From: Leifsonia poae
GTDB taxonomy: Bacteria; Actinomycetota; Actinomycetes; Actinomycetales; Microbacteriaceae
DNA length: 64,000 nucleotides
Assembly (NCBI RefSeq): GCF_020009625.1
Contig: NZ_JAIHLP010000002.1
Span: forward strand, 1,178,001-1,242,000
Direction of reading: 5' to 3'
Position numbers and translations under genes: made by a program. Below the pieces are notes generated by a model, which searched no databases, had not been told where the DNA came from, and worked only from the letters and a program-made list of their open reading frames with translations. The number at the start of each line of letters is the position of its first letter. Position 1 is the first letter of the stretch. Of this stretch, positions 37,064 to 45,927 are shown piece by piece.

Positions 37064-38230
37064 GTGATTGAGCAGACCCCGCTCCTGACCGTCGACCTGC
37101 TGGAGCGCATCCGCTCCCGGGCGGCCGGCTACGACGCCGAGAACGCGTTCTTCGCCGAAGACTTCGACGAGTTGCGGGAGCTCGGGTATCTGAAGGCGCT
37201 CGTCCCGGTGGAGTTCGGCGGGCTGGGTTACGGGCTGGAGCGGGTCGCCCGCGAACAGGTGCTGCTGGCGGGCGCCGCTCCGGCCACCGCGCTGGCGGTC
37301 AATATGCACCTGGTGTGGACCGGGGTCGCCAAGGTGTTGCACGACCGTGGGGACGATTCGCTCGACTTCGTGCTGCGCGAGGCGGGCGCCGGAGAGGTGT
37401 TCGCGTTCGGCCTGAGCGAGGCCGGGAACGACCTCGTGCTCTTCGGCTCGACCACCGAGGCGCACCCCGAGGCCGACGGCTCCTACCGCTACTACGGCAC
37501 CAAGATCTTCACCTCCCTCTCCCCCGGATGGACGAGGCTCGGCACCATGGGCCTCGACACCACGAGCGACGACGCCCCCAAGATCGTCTACGGCTTCATC
37601 GATCGCGACGGCGGCGGCTTCGAGATCCGCGACGACTGGGACACGATCGGGATGCGGGCCAGCCAGAGCAACACGACCGTGCTCGACGGAGCGCGTTCCC
37701 CCGCCGACCGCGTCGTGCGGCGCCTGGATCCCGGCCCCAACCCGGACTCTCTCGTGTTCGCCATCTTCGCGAACTTCGAGATCCTGCTCGCCGCCGTGTA
37801 CACCGGCATCGGCGCCCGGGCACTCGACCTGGCGGTCGCCTCCGCCCACCGACGCACCAGCCTCAAGAACGATGGCCGCAGCTACGCCAGCGACCCGGAC
37901 ATCCGGTGGCGGGTGGCCGACGCGGCGATCGCGCAGGATGCGCTGCTGCCCCAGCTCGACGCTCTCGCCCACGATGTGGATGCTCTGACCGACCATGGGG
38001 CCCTGTGGTTCCCGAAACTGGTGGGGTTGAAGGTGCGGGCGACGGAGACCGCGCGGCAGGTCGTGGACCAGGCGATCCGGGTGTCGGGCGGGTCCAGCTA
38101 TTTCGCCGGCAGCGAGCTCGGGCGACTGTACCGGGATGTGCTCGCCGGCATCTTCCACCCCTCCGACGACGAGTCGGCCCATTCCACGGTCGCGGCCGCG
38201 TGGCTGGGCACCCCGGAACAGGACCGGTGA
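37064..38230 (+). CDS. Acyl-CoA dehydrogenase
   Basis: A 388-residue flavoprotein of the acyl-CoA dehydrogenase family. It has the N-terminal helical domain (residues ~1-110), the beta-domain with AFGLSEAGNDL and YYGTKIFTSLSPG, and the C-terminal FAD domain with VSGGSSYFAGSELGRLYRDV. It should oxidise an acyl-CoA or a related thioester; chain specificity is not evident. GTG 37064 follows TAGGCT (37053-37058) closely. Its stop overlaps the next gene's start, TGATG. It heads a three-gene operon. Confidence 0.92.
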   Translation: MIEQTPLLTVDLLERIRSRAAGYDAENAFFAEDFDELRELGYLKALVPVEFGGLGYGLERVAREQVLLAGAAPATALAVNMHLVWTGVAKVLHDRGDDSLDFVLREAGAGEVFAFGLSEAGNDLVLFGSTTEAHPEADGSYRYYGTKIFTSLSPGWTRLGTMGLDTTSDDAPKIVYGFIDRDGGGFEIRDDWDTIGMRASQSNTTVLDGARSPADRVVRRLDPGPNPDSLVFAIFANFEILLAAVYTGIGARALDLAVASAHRRTSLKNDGRSYASDPDIRWRVADAAIAQDALLPQLDALAHDVDALTDHGALWFPKLVGLKVRATETARQVVDQAIRVSGGSSYFAGSELGRLYRDVLAGIFHPSDDESAHSTVAAAWLGTPEQDR

Positions 38231-39372
38231 TGAAAGAGGTGACGAACCCGGTCTCCGCTTCACCGGCGATCACCCCCGCGCAGTTCGTCGAACGGATGGA
38301 ACGCGGCGCTGCGAGCGCCGCGGCCGCCGGTCTCGACGGGCTGCTGATCGCACCCGGCCCCGATCTCGCCTACTTCGCCGACTACCTGCCGATCGCCACG
38401 ACCGAGCGCATCACTCTGCTCGTGATCCCAGCGGTCGGCGAACCCACGATGGTCGTGCCGCTCCTGGAGCACGACAGCGCGACCGCCACCCGGGCCGCGG
38501 GAGCCTTCGGTATCGTCGACTGGGCCGACGGCACCGACGAGTACGTTCCCACCGCGGCCCTGCTCGAACGCTCCGGCCGTTACGCGATCTCCGACGCGGC
38601 CTGGGCGATGCACCTGCTCGCACTGCAACAGAAGCTGCCGGAGGCCCGCTTCGAATCGATCTCGCGCGCGCTGCCGATGCTGCGCGCGGTGAAGGGCGAC
38701 GACGAGATCGACCGGCTCGCCGCGGCCGGCGCCGCGGCTGACGCCACCTTCGAAGACATCCTCTCCGTGCGGTTCGCCGGTCGCCGGGAGACAGAGGTCG
38801 CTGCCGATCTCGCCCGGCTGCTGCGAGAACACGGTCACTCCCAGGTGGATTTCACGGTGGTGGGCAGCGGCCCGAACGGCGCGAACCCTCATCACGAGGC
38901 CGGCGAACGCACCATCGAGGACGGCGACATGGTCGTGCTCGACTTCGGCGGCATCATGGACGGCTACGGCTCCGACACCACCCGCACGGTGCACGTCGGC
39001 GACCCCACCGACGAGGAGCACGACGTGTTCGAGGCGGTCAAGCGCGCACAGCAGACCGCATTCGACGCCGTCGCCGTCGGTGTCGCCTGTCAGGAGGTCG
39101 ACCGGGCCGCGCGGGCTGTGATCGCCGACGCCGGATACGGTGAGTTCTTCATTCACCGTGTCGGCCACGGTATCGGTATGACGACGCACGAACCGCCCTA
39201 CATGGTGGAGGGCGAGGAGCAGCCCATCCTGCCCGGGATGTGCTTCTCGATCGAGCCGGGCATCTACCTCCCCGGCCGGTTCGGCGTTCGCATCGAAGAC
39301 ATCGTCGTCGCGACCGAGCACGGCGCGCAGCGCCTCAACAACACCAGCCGCGAGCTGCACATCGTGCGGTGA
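38230..39372 (+). CDS. M24-family metallopeptidase (Xaa-Pro aminopeptidase-like)
   Basis: A 380-residue pita-bread peptidase. The creatinase-like N-domain (residues ~10-145) is followed by the catalytic domain with all five metal ligands: Asp in LDFGGIMDGYG, Asp in GSDTTRTVH, His in HRVGHGIGMTTHEPP, Glu in FSIEPGIYL and Glu in RIEDIVV. It removes N-terminal residues before proline, or acts on dipeptides. ATG 38230 overlaps the acyl-CoA dehydrogenase stop. The longer open frame upstream is only the shadow of that gene. Confidence 0.93.
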   Translation: MKEVTNPVSASPAITPAQFVERMERGAASAAAAGLDGLLIAPGPDLAYFADYLPIATTERITLLVIPAVGEPTMVVPLLEHDSATATRAAGAFGIVDWADGTDEYVPTAALLERSGRYAISDAAWAMHLLALQQKLPEARFESISRALPMLRAVKGDDEIDRLAAAGAAADATFEDILSVRFAGRRETEVAADLARLLREHGHSQVDFTVVGSGPNGANPHHEAGERTIEDGDMVVLDFGGIMDGYGSDTTRTVHVGDPTDEEHDVFEAVKRAQQTAFDAVAVGVACQEVDRAARAVIADAGYGEFFIHRVGHGIGMTTHEPPYMVEGEEQPILPGMCFSIEPGIYLPGRFGVRIEDIVVATEHGAQRLNNTSRELHIVR

Positions 39373-40637
39373 TGACGAAGCGACAAGCGCTCTCCCCGGC
39401 CGATCAGGAGCGGCTCCGTGCGCTGCGACGGATGAAGACTCTCGCCCTCGCCCTGCTGATCGGCATGGCGGTGGTGTTCGCGGTGTCGTTCGCGCTGCAG
39501 GGGCGGTATCCCTGGCTGGGCTACGTGCGCGCCGCGAGCGAAGGCGGCATGGTGGGCGCCCTGGCAGACTGGTTCGCCGTGACGGCCCTGTTCCGCTATC
39601 CGTTGGGGCTGCGGATCCCGCACACGGCGATCATCCCGAACCGCAAAGACGAGATCGGCGTGAGTCTCGGCGAGTTCGTGGAGACGAACTTCCTCTCGGA
39701 TGAGGTCGTATCCGGTCGGCTCGCTTCGATCGACATCGCCGGTGCCCTGGGCGGCTGGGTCGCCCGCCCCGAGAATGCCCGGCGTGTGGTGGCCGAGGCG
39801 GCGACGGCCGTGCGCGGTCTCGCCTCGCTCCTCGACGACGATGCCATGCGCGATGCGATCGAGGCGGTCGCGCGCACGCATCTGATCGAACCGGATTGGG
39901 GGCCGCCGCTCGGCCGACTGGGGGCGAAGGTGCTGGAGTCGGGGGGCCACCACGACGCCGTCGACCTGCTGATCGACCGGCTCGACGATTGGGTGGCGGC
40001 AAACCCCGATGCGTTCGGCGCCCTCGTCTCCGGGCGTCTCCCCTCCTGGGTCCCTTCGTTCGTCGACCGGATGGTGGACGATCGGGTGTACACCGAGGCG
40101 CGCCGCTTTCTGGGCGAGGTGCGACAGGATCCCGACCACAAGCTGCGCCGCACGCTCGACGGCTACCTCGCCGAACTCGCCGAGCGGCTGCAGCACGACC
40201 CGGTCACGATCGCCAAGCTGGAGGCGGCTAAAGGCCGGGCCTTCGACGACCCGCGGATGCGCGAGCTCGCGGCCTCCGCCTGGGAGGCCACCCGCGCGGC
40301 GGTCATCGCGGCGCTCACCGATCCGCAGAGCGAATTGCGCCGACGCGCCGAGGCGGCCCTCGCCGACGCGGCGGCCCGCCTGGCAGCCGACCCGGCCCTG
40401 CGCGACCGGGTGAACCGCTGGCTGACCGAGGCGGCGGCCCACCTCGTCACCACCTACCGTCACGATCTCGCGAGTGTCATCAGCGACACCGTGACCGGGT
40501 GGGATGCGCGGGAGACCACCGAGAAGATCGAATTGCAGATCGGCAAAGACCTGCAGTTCATCCGGATCAACGGAACCGTGGTGGGTGCGCTCGCCGGACT
40601 CGCCCTCTTCACTGTCGCGAGTGCCCTGCTTCCTTAG
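39372..40637 (+). CDS. DUF445 membrane protein
   Basis: A 421-residue protein of the DUF445 family (YjiN-like). It has two N-terminal hydrophobic segments (about residues 21-42 and ~48-72) with the motif AASEGGMVGALADWFAVTALFRYPLGL, a long helical middle and a C-terminal membrane segment after LQFIRINGTVVGALAG. The function is unknown. It may be a membrane-anchored helical scaffold. ATG 39372 overlaps the peptidase stop (TGATG), completing a tightly coupled trio with unrelated-looking members. Confidence 0.92.
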   Translation: MTKRQALSPADQERLRALRRMKTLALALLIGMAVVFAVSFALQGRYPWLGYVRAASEGGMVGALADWFAVTALFRYPLGLRIPHTAIIPNRKDEIGVSLGEFVETNFLSDEVVSGRLASIDIAGALGGWVARPENARRVVAEAATAVRGLASLLDDDAMRDAIEAVARTHLIEPDWGPPLGRLGAKVLESGGHHDAVDLLIDRLDDWVAANPDAFGALVSGRLPSWVPSFVDRMVDDRVYTEARRFLGEVRQDPDHKLRRTLDGYLAELAERLQHDPVTIAKLEAAKGRAFDDPRMRELAASAWEATRAAVIAALTDPQSELRRRAEAALADAAARLAADPALRDRVNRWLTEAAAHLVTTYRHDLASVISDTVTGWDARETTEKIELQIGKDLQFIRINGTVVGALAGLALFTVASALLP

Positions 40638-40726
40638 CCCTCACCCGGGAGACGGCCGAACGGCTCGTCGCCGCGGCACGACCGATCGCCCCCGAAAGTT
40701 CCTGAACCTCTTCGCAGCCGCCGACG

Positions 40727-41113
40727 TCACTGTTCGGCGCGGCGGAGCACCCGACGCCGCACGATCGGCAGGGCGATGAGCCGCCAGCCGAGCAGGAAGA
40801 CACCGAGCACGATCGCGGCCACCACGATGAAACTCGGCTCGACGCCCTGACCGACGGAGACGCGCAACAGCATCCCGACCGCCACGGTCATCAGCCAGAC
40901 CGGGATGCCGGGCCACAGGATGACGAGCGGCCGCCGCCACGCCGCCGTCACCAGCCAGCCGAGCAGCAGCCCGAGAAGGAACGGCCAGAGAGTGGTGACG
41001 ATCCCGGACACGCTGGTGGCCTCGCTGTGGCTGCGACGACCCACGAGCACGAAGACGAGCACGAGCACGACGTCGATCACGAACGCCACCGCCGCGGTCC
41101 TCCAGCTTTTCAC
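40727..41113 (-). CDS. DUF3054 membrane protein
   Basis: A 128-residue protein with four predicted membrane segments. It contains RRSHSEATSVSGIVTTLWPF and WLVTAAWRRP, which are typical of the actinobacterial DUF3054 family. No function is established. It is divergent from the large kinase/aminotransferase gene. Confidence 0.85.
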   Translation of the reverse strand: MKSWRTAAVAFVIDVVLVLVFVLVGRRSHSEATSVSGIVTTLWPFLLGLLLGWLVTAAWRRPLVILWPGIPVWLMTVAVGMLLRVSVGQGVEPSFIVVAAIVLGVFLLGWRLIALPIVRRRVLRRAEQ

Positions 41114-41272
41114 GCTCCGATGCTACGGTGCCTCAGCCGTGCGTTGCCTGGCAGCGACAGCGTCGGAACGGCACGCACGGGGTCGGGTGCGCGACGCCGC
41201 CCGGGGGACTGCCGCCCGCCCACCCGCGCTCAGTAGACTGACGAAACGCCCGAACGAGTCCAGGAGTCTTCC

Positions 41273-44173
41273 GTGCCGAACTTCGACTTCCTCGCCCAGC
41301 CGTCGCTTCCACGGCCCGATGTGACCCTCCCCGATGCGGTGCGCATCGCCGGCGAACAGTTCGGTCTGCACGGCGAGCTGAAAGAGCTGGGCAGCCAGCA
41401 GGATCGCAACTTCCTCGTCGACACCGGTCGGGAGCGTTTCGTGCTCAAACTCGCGAACCCCGTCTTCTCGGTGGACGAGCTGCACGCCCAGAACGCGGCG
41501 CTCGCGGCTCTCAGCGGGTCAGGCGTGCGCATCCCCGAGGTCGTCCCCGCGCTCGACGGCAGCGACCTCGTGACGGTCACTGTGCGCGGCCAATCACTGC
41601 ACACCCGCGTGCTCCGCTACCTCGACGGAGAGCCGCTGACCGGGGTCGCTCGGCCGACGCCGGAGCAGCTCGCAACGCTCGGTTCGCTGGCCGGACGCGT
41701 CGCGGCCGGCCTCGCCGCCCTCGACCATCCTGGTCTGGCCCGCACGACCCAGTGGGATGCGCGCATCGCCGGCGAGGTCGTCGCCCTCCTCATCGACCAC
41801 GTGGCCAACCCGGCCAAACGGAGGGCGCTTCGCGAGGCGACGGATGCGGCGCTCACCCGGCTCGACCCACTGCGTCCACGTCTGCGCGTGCAGGCCGTGC
41901 ACGGAGACGTGACCGACGACAACATCGTGCTCGGTCGCCCGGCCGACGGAACCGACCCGGCCGAAGCCCCCGGTGTCATCGACTTCGGCGACGTCGCCAG
42001 TGGCTGGCTGGTGGGCGAGCTCGCCGCCACCGTCGCCTCCGCGCTGCACCATGTTCCCGAGGAACCGCTCGCCGTGCTGGAGACGATCGCCGCTTTCGCC
42101 GCTGAGGCACCCCTCGATGACGCCGACCTCGCCGCCCTCTGGCCGCTCGTCGTGCTGCGCGGCGCAGTGCTGGTCGTGAGCGGCGAACAGCAGGTGATGA
42201 TCGACACCGACAACGCTTACGCCGACCAGAACCGCGACCACGAATGGCTGGCCTTCGACCTCGCCCGCCGGCTCGACGCCGACGAGTTGGAGACATTCAT
42301 CCGGTGGCGGCTTGCCGCAACCGACTCAGCGGAGAGCAGCGTTCCGGCCGGCCGGGTGGTTCCGCTCGACTCCACCGCCGCGAACCTCGTCGACCTCTCC
42401 GCGACGAGCCACTCCCTCGACGGCGGCGCCTGGCTCGACCCCTCGGCCGAACGACGGGCGCTGGCTTCCGAGGCCGCCGCATCCGGGCACGCCCTCACCC
42501 GGTTCGGCGAACACCGCCTCACTCGCTCGACGATCGACCGTCGAACCGCCTCCCCCACCCTCGCTCTGGCCGTCTCGCTTGCCGTGCCCGACGGCACGGC
42601 CGTGCTCGCGCCGTTCGCGGGCGACCTCGACGAGGTCGCCGGATCGTGGCGGTTGCGCGGCCCGGAGGCCGACCTCTGGCTCGACGGGCTTGAGCGGCCG
42701 GCGAGCGCCGCCACGGTCGCCGCCGGTGACCGGCTCGGCCGCGCGACGGTGCTCACCGTTCAACTCTCCCGCCTGCGCGGGTTCCGCCCGCCCGCCTTCG
42801 TCACCCCGCAGTTCCCCGCCGCCGTGTGGCGCGAGATCAGCCCCGACCCGTCCATACTCTTCGGGTTGCCCCTCGCCGCGGCCGAGGCCGACTCCGCGGC
42901 CGTCCTCGACCGCCGCGACGAAACCTTCGCCCGGGTGCAGGAGCACTACTTCACGCAGCCGCCCCTCATCGAACGCGGCTGGCGGCACCACCTCGTCGAC
43001 ACGCAGGGCCAGACCTACATCGACATGGTCAACAATGTGACGGCCGTCGGGCACGCGCATCCGCGGCTCGTCGCTGCGGTGCGCGACCAGTGGGCCCTGC
43101 TCAACACCAACTCGCGCTTCCACTACGAGGAGCTCGCCCGGTTCACCGAACGCCTTGCCGGAATCGCGCCCGCCCCGCTCGACACCGTCTTCCTCGTCAA
43201 CAGCGGAAGCGAGGCCGTCGACCTCGCTCTGCGACTGGCGCAGACCCACACCGCGCGTCGAACGATCCTCGCTGTGACCGAGGCGTACCACGGCTGGACC
43301 CTCGGCGCGGATGCGGTCTCGTCCTCGATCGGCGACAACCCGCGCGCCCGTGAGACACGCCCCGACTGGGTGCGGTTGATCGCCTCGCCGCACACCTTCC
43401 GCGGGCGCCACCGCGGCGCCGGCTCCGCGGCCGCCTACCTGGCCGATCTGGATGCGGACCTCGCCGACCTCGACGACGCTGGCACCGGTATCGCCGGGTT
43501 CATCGCCGAGCCGGTGTTCGGCAACGCCGGCGGGGTCATGCTCCCCGACGGCTACCTGCGCGGCGTCTACGAGCGCATCCGTGCCCGCGGCGGCGTGTGC
43601 ATCGCCGACGAGGTGCAGGTGGGCTACGGCCGTCTCGGCCGCTACTTCTGGGGCTCGGAGCAGCAGGGGGTCGTGCCCGACATCATCACCGTCGCGAAGG
43701 CGATGGGCAACGGCCATCCGCTCGGGGCCGTGCTCACGACCCGGGCCATCGCCGACTCGTTCGCCGCCGAGGGCAGCTTCTTCTCCTCGGCCGGCGGCAG
43801 CCCGGTGAGCGCGCGGGTCGGGCTCACCGTGCTCGACATCATGCGCGACGAACGGTTGCAGCAGAACGCCGAGGAGGTGGGCGGGCACCTGGCCGACCGG
43901 CTGCGCGAACTGGGCTCGCGGCATCCGCTGATCGGTGCCGTGCACGGGCTCGGGCTCTACCTGGGCGTCGAACTCGTCCGCGACCGCACCACGCTGGAGC
44001 CCGCCACCGCCGAGGCGGCACTGATCTGCGAACGGATGCTCGCCGAAGGCAGCGTCGTGCAGCCGACCGGCGATCACAAGAACGTGCTCAAGATCAAGCC
44101 ACCCCTGTGTCTCACGCGCGAAAGCGCCGACCGTTTCGCTGACGCCCTCGACCTGGTTCTGGCGACCCTGTAA
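41273..44173 (+). CDS. Kinase-aminotransferase fusion (APH-like kinase, M23-like remnant, class III PLP enzyme)
   Basis: A 966-residue three-part protein. Residues ~15-340 form an aminoglycoside/hydroxylysine kinase-like domain with Brenner-type VHGDVTDDN and VIDFGDVAS. Residues ~350-520 resemble the degenerate M23-type beta domain that separates the two enzymes in related bacterial fusions (DGTAVLAPFAGDLDEV). Residues ~530-960 are a class III aminotransferase fold with IADEVQVGYGR and PLP Lys809 in TVAKAMGNGHPLG. Homologous human proteins phosphorylate hydroxylysine and then eliminate the phosphate with ammonia release, so a two-step amino-alcohol kinase/phospho-lyase is likely. GTG 41273 has CAGGAG upstream. 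Confidence 0.9.
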   Translation: MPNFDFLAQPSLPRPDVTLPDAVRIAGEQFGLHGELKELGSQQDRNFLVDTGRERFVLKLANPVFSVDELHAQNAALAALSGSGVRIPEVVPALDGSDLVTVTVRGQSLHTRVLRYLDGEPLTGVARPTPEQLATLGSLAGRVAAGLAALDHPGLARTTQWDARIAGEVVALLIDHVANPAKRRALREATDAALTRLDPLRPRLRVQAVHGDVTDDNIVLGRPADGTDPAEAPGVIDFGDVASGWLVGELAATVASALHHVPEEPLAVLETIAAFAAEAPLDDADLAALWPLVVLRGAVLVVSGEQQVMIDTDNAYADQNRDHEWLAFDLARRLDADELETFIRWRLAATDSAESSVPAGRVVPLDSTAANLVDLSATSHSLDGGAWLDPSAERRALASEAAASGHALTRFGEHRLTRSTIDRRTASPTLALAVSLAVPDGTAVLAPFAGDLDEVAGSWRLRGPEADLWLDGLERPASAATVAAGDRLGRATVLTVQLSRLRGFRPPAFVTPQFPAAVWREISPDPSILFGLPLAAAEADSAAVLDRRDETFARVQEHYFTQPPLIERGWRHHLVDTQGQTYIDMVNNVTAVGHAHPRLVAAVRDQWALLNTNSRFHYEELARFTERLAGIAPAPLDTVFLVNSGSEAVDLALRLAQTHTARRTILAVTEAYHGWTLGADAVSSSIGDNPRARETRPDWVRLIASPHTFRGRHRGAGSAAAYLADLDADLADLDDAGTGIAGFIAEPVFGNAGGVMLPDGYLRGVYERIRARGGVCIADEVQVGYGRLGRYFWGSEQQGVVPDIITVAKAMGNGHPLGAVLTTRAIADSFAAEGSFFSSAGGSPVSARVGLTVLDIMRDERLQQNAEEVGGHLADRLRELGSRHPLIGAVHGLGLYLGVELVRDRTTLEPATAEAALICERMLAEGSVVQPTGDHKNVLKIKPPLCLTRESADRFADALDLVLATL

Positions 44174-44239
44174 CGCCCCGCCCGCCCCGCCGACGTCTGC
44201 GGCGAATGTCAGATTCGGTGGCCAGAGATGCGGGAGCGG

Positions 44240-45124
44240 TCAGACGCGCTGGTGCAGGGTGCTGCGCGCGGCTTCGGCGATGGCGGCCGACACCGCCGCC
44301 AGCGTGGACGACGCGACCGACCATTGCTGCCAATACAGAGGAACGTCGAGCACGGCTCTCTCTTCGAGCACGATCAGTCGGCCGTCGGCGATCAGCGGCG
44401 TCGCCTGCAGATCGGGAAGCATCCCCCACCCGAGTCCGAGCTCGGCGGCGCGCACGAACTCCGTCGAGGCGGGCACGACGTGGCGAGGCGGATGCGCGGC
44501 GACCCCACGCGCGGTGAGGTAGCGCTCCTGCAGCGCATCCTTCCGGTCGAAGACGAGCATCGGCGCCCGTGCGAGTGCCTCCGCGGTCGGCCCCTGCGGC
44601 AGCCAGCGCTCCCGGAAGGCCGGGCTGGCGGAAGGCAGGTACCGCATCGATCCCAGGCGGCTCACGACGCATCCGGGCACCGGCTCGGGATCGGAGGTGA
44701 CGGCCGCCATCGCCGTGCCGTCGCGGAGCCGGTCGAGCGTGTGGTCCTGGTCGTCGAGCGTGATCTCGAAGCTCACCTCGGGCAGCGTCGCCAACGCAGG
44801 GAGCGCCCACGTGGCCAGCGAGTCCGCGTTGATCACCAGCGGGATCGTCGTTCGGCCCGCCGCGCTGCCGCCCAGTTCCGTCGCCGCCTCCGACTCGAGA
44901 AGAGCGACCTGCCGGGCGAGGCGGAGCAGGATGCGGCCCGCCTCCGTCGGTTCGATCGGCTTCGTGCGCAGCACCAGCACCCGCCCGGCCTGCTGCTCCA
45001 GCGCTTTCATCCGCTGGCTCACCGCAGACGGTGTGATGCGGAGCGCCTCCGCGGCACGTTCGAAGCTGCCACGGTCGATCACGGCCGCCAGGGTGCGAAG
45101 CGGTTCGCCGGCGATGTCCATCAT
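44240..45124 (-). CDS. lysG: LysR-family regulator of the LysG/ArgP type
   Basis: A 294-residue LysR regulator. The N-terminal winged helix has GSFERAAEALRITPSAVSQRMKALEQ, and the effector domain follows. It is divergent from a LysE-type exporter, exactly as in Corynebacterium lysG/lysE, where LysG activates the exporter when lysine or arginine accumulates. ATG 45121 is an alternative start just inside ATG 45124. The 69-bp gap to the exporter should hold the operator. Confidence 0.92.
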   Translation of the reverse strand: MMDIAGEPLRTLAAVIDRGSFERAAEALRITPSAVSQRMKALEQQAGRVLVLRTKPIEPTEAGRILLRLARQVALLESEAATELGGSAAGRTTIPLVINADSLATWALPALATLPEVSFEITLDDQDHTLDRLRDGTAMAAVTSDPEPVPGCVVSRLGSMRYLPSASPAFRERWLPQGPTAEALARAPMLVFDRKDALQERYLTARGVAAHPPRHVVPASTEFVRAAELGLGWGMLPDLQATPLIADGRLIVLEERAVLDVPLYWQQWSVASSTLAAVSAAIAEAARSTLHQRV

Positions 45125-45193
45125 GAGCGATTCTAATGCTGCATCAGAAACCTGAGCTTCACTGAATCCACTTCTCTGCCTAGAGTCGATCGG

Positions 45194-45811
45194 GTGACCC
45201 CCGCCCTCGTGTTGACGACCCTGCTCACGGGGCTGGGCGCCGGCGCCTCCCTCATCGTGGCCATCGGCGCGCAGAACGCGTACGTGCTCCGTCAGGGGTT
45301 GCGACGCGAGCATGTGCTGCCGATCGTGCTGATCTGCATCGCGAGCGATGCCGTGCTGATCCTCGCCGGTGTCGCCGGCATCGGCGCCGTCATCAGAGCG
45401 GCGCCCGTCGCCCTCGAAGTGGCCCGCTGGGCCGGCTTCGCGTTCCTCCTCTTCTATGCCCTGTTCGCCGCGCGGCGGGCGCTGCGCCCGGAGCACCTCC
45501 GGGCGGCCGCTGGAGCCGGCGCGACGTCGCTGCTCACGGCGGTCGGCACCGTCGCGGCACTCACCTGGTTGAACCCCCACGTGTATCTCGACACCGTGCT
45601 GCTGCTCGGTTCGCTCTCGGCCTCCCACGGCGACCCGGGACGCTGGGTGTTCGGCGCGGGCGCGGTGATCGCCAGCATCCTCTGGTTCAGTCTGCTCGGG
45701 TTCGGTGCCCGCTACCTCGCACCGGTGTTCGCCCGCCCGGCGGCCTGGCGCATCCTGGATGGTGCGATCGCCGTGCTCATGATCGTTCTCGCTGTGCTGC
45801 TCGTCGTCTGA
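45194..45811 (+). CDS. lysE: LysE-type amino acid exporter
   Basis: A 205-residue membrane protein with six hydrophobic segments. It has the LysE/ArgO signature GASLIVAIGAQNAYVLRQGLRREH and TVAALTWLNPHVYLDTVLLLG. It exports basic amino acids (lysine or arginine) out of the cell. GTG 45194 follows TAGAGT (45181-45186), a leaderless arrangement. Regulated by the divergent LysG. A hairpin lies after the stop. Confidence 0.93.
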   Translation: MTPALVLTTLLTGLGAGASLIVAIGAQNAYVLRQGLRREHVLPIVLICIASDAVLILAGVAGIGAVIRAAPVALEVARWAGFAFLLFYALFAARRALRPEHLRAAAGAGATSLLTAVGTVAALTWLNPHVYLDTVLLLGSLSASHGDPGRWVFGAGAVIASILWFSLLGFGARYLAPVFARPAAWRILDGAIAVLMIVLAVLLVV

Positions 45812-45836
45812 TCCTCGGCGTGCCGCCGCCCGGGCT

Positions 45837-45873
45837 CCCTCCGCCGCTCGTTCGTCGAGCGCGTCGCGGAGGG
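45837..45873 (+). terminator. Probable terminator after lysE
   Basis: CCCTCCG (45837-45843) pairs with CGGAGGG (45867-45873), and inner CGCTCG (45845-45850) pairs with CGAGCG, forming a GC-rich hairpin with a short loop about 25 bp after the stop. Confidence 0.5.
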
Positions 45874-45882
45874 CACCTCGTC

Positions 45883-45925
45883 GGCACTCCTGCGGAGTAG
45901 CGTGGGCTTCGGCGGAAGGAGTGCC
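45883..45925 (+). promoter_or_regulatory. Inverted repeat covering the start region of the membrane protein gene
   Basis: GGCACTCCT (45883-45891) and AGGAGTGCC (45917-45925) are perfect 9-bp complements. The right arm contains the AGGAG that precedes ATG 45928, so a fold could hide the ribosome site if the transcript starts upstream of 45883. Confidence 0.4.
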
Positions 45926-45927
45926 CG

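Noticed and set aside
36119..38263. A 714-codon minus frame joining the hydrolase to antisense of the acyl-CoA dehydrogenase
   Set aside because: The upstream part is antisense to a well-supported gene and lacks family similarity; the hydrolase starts at 36952.
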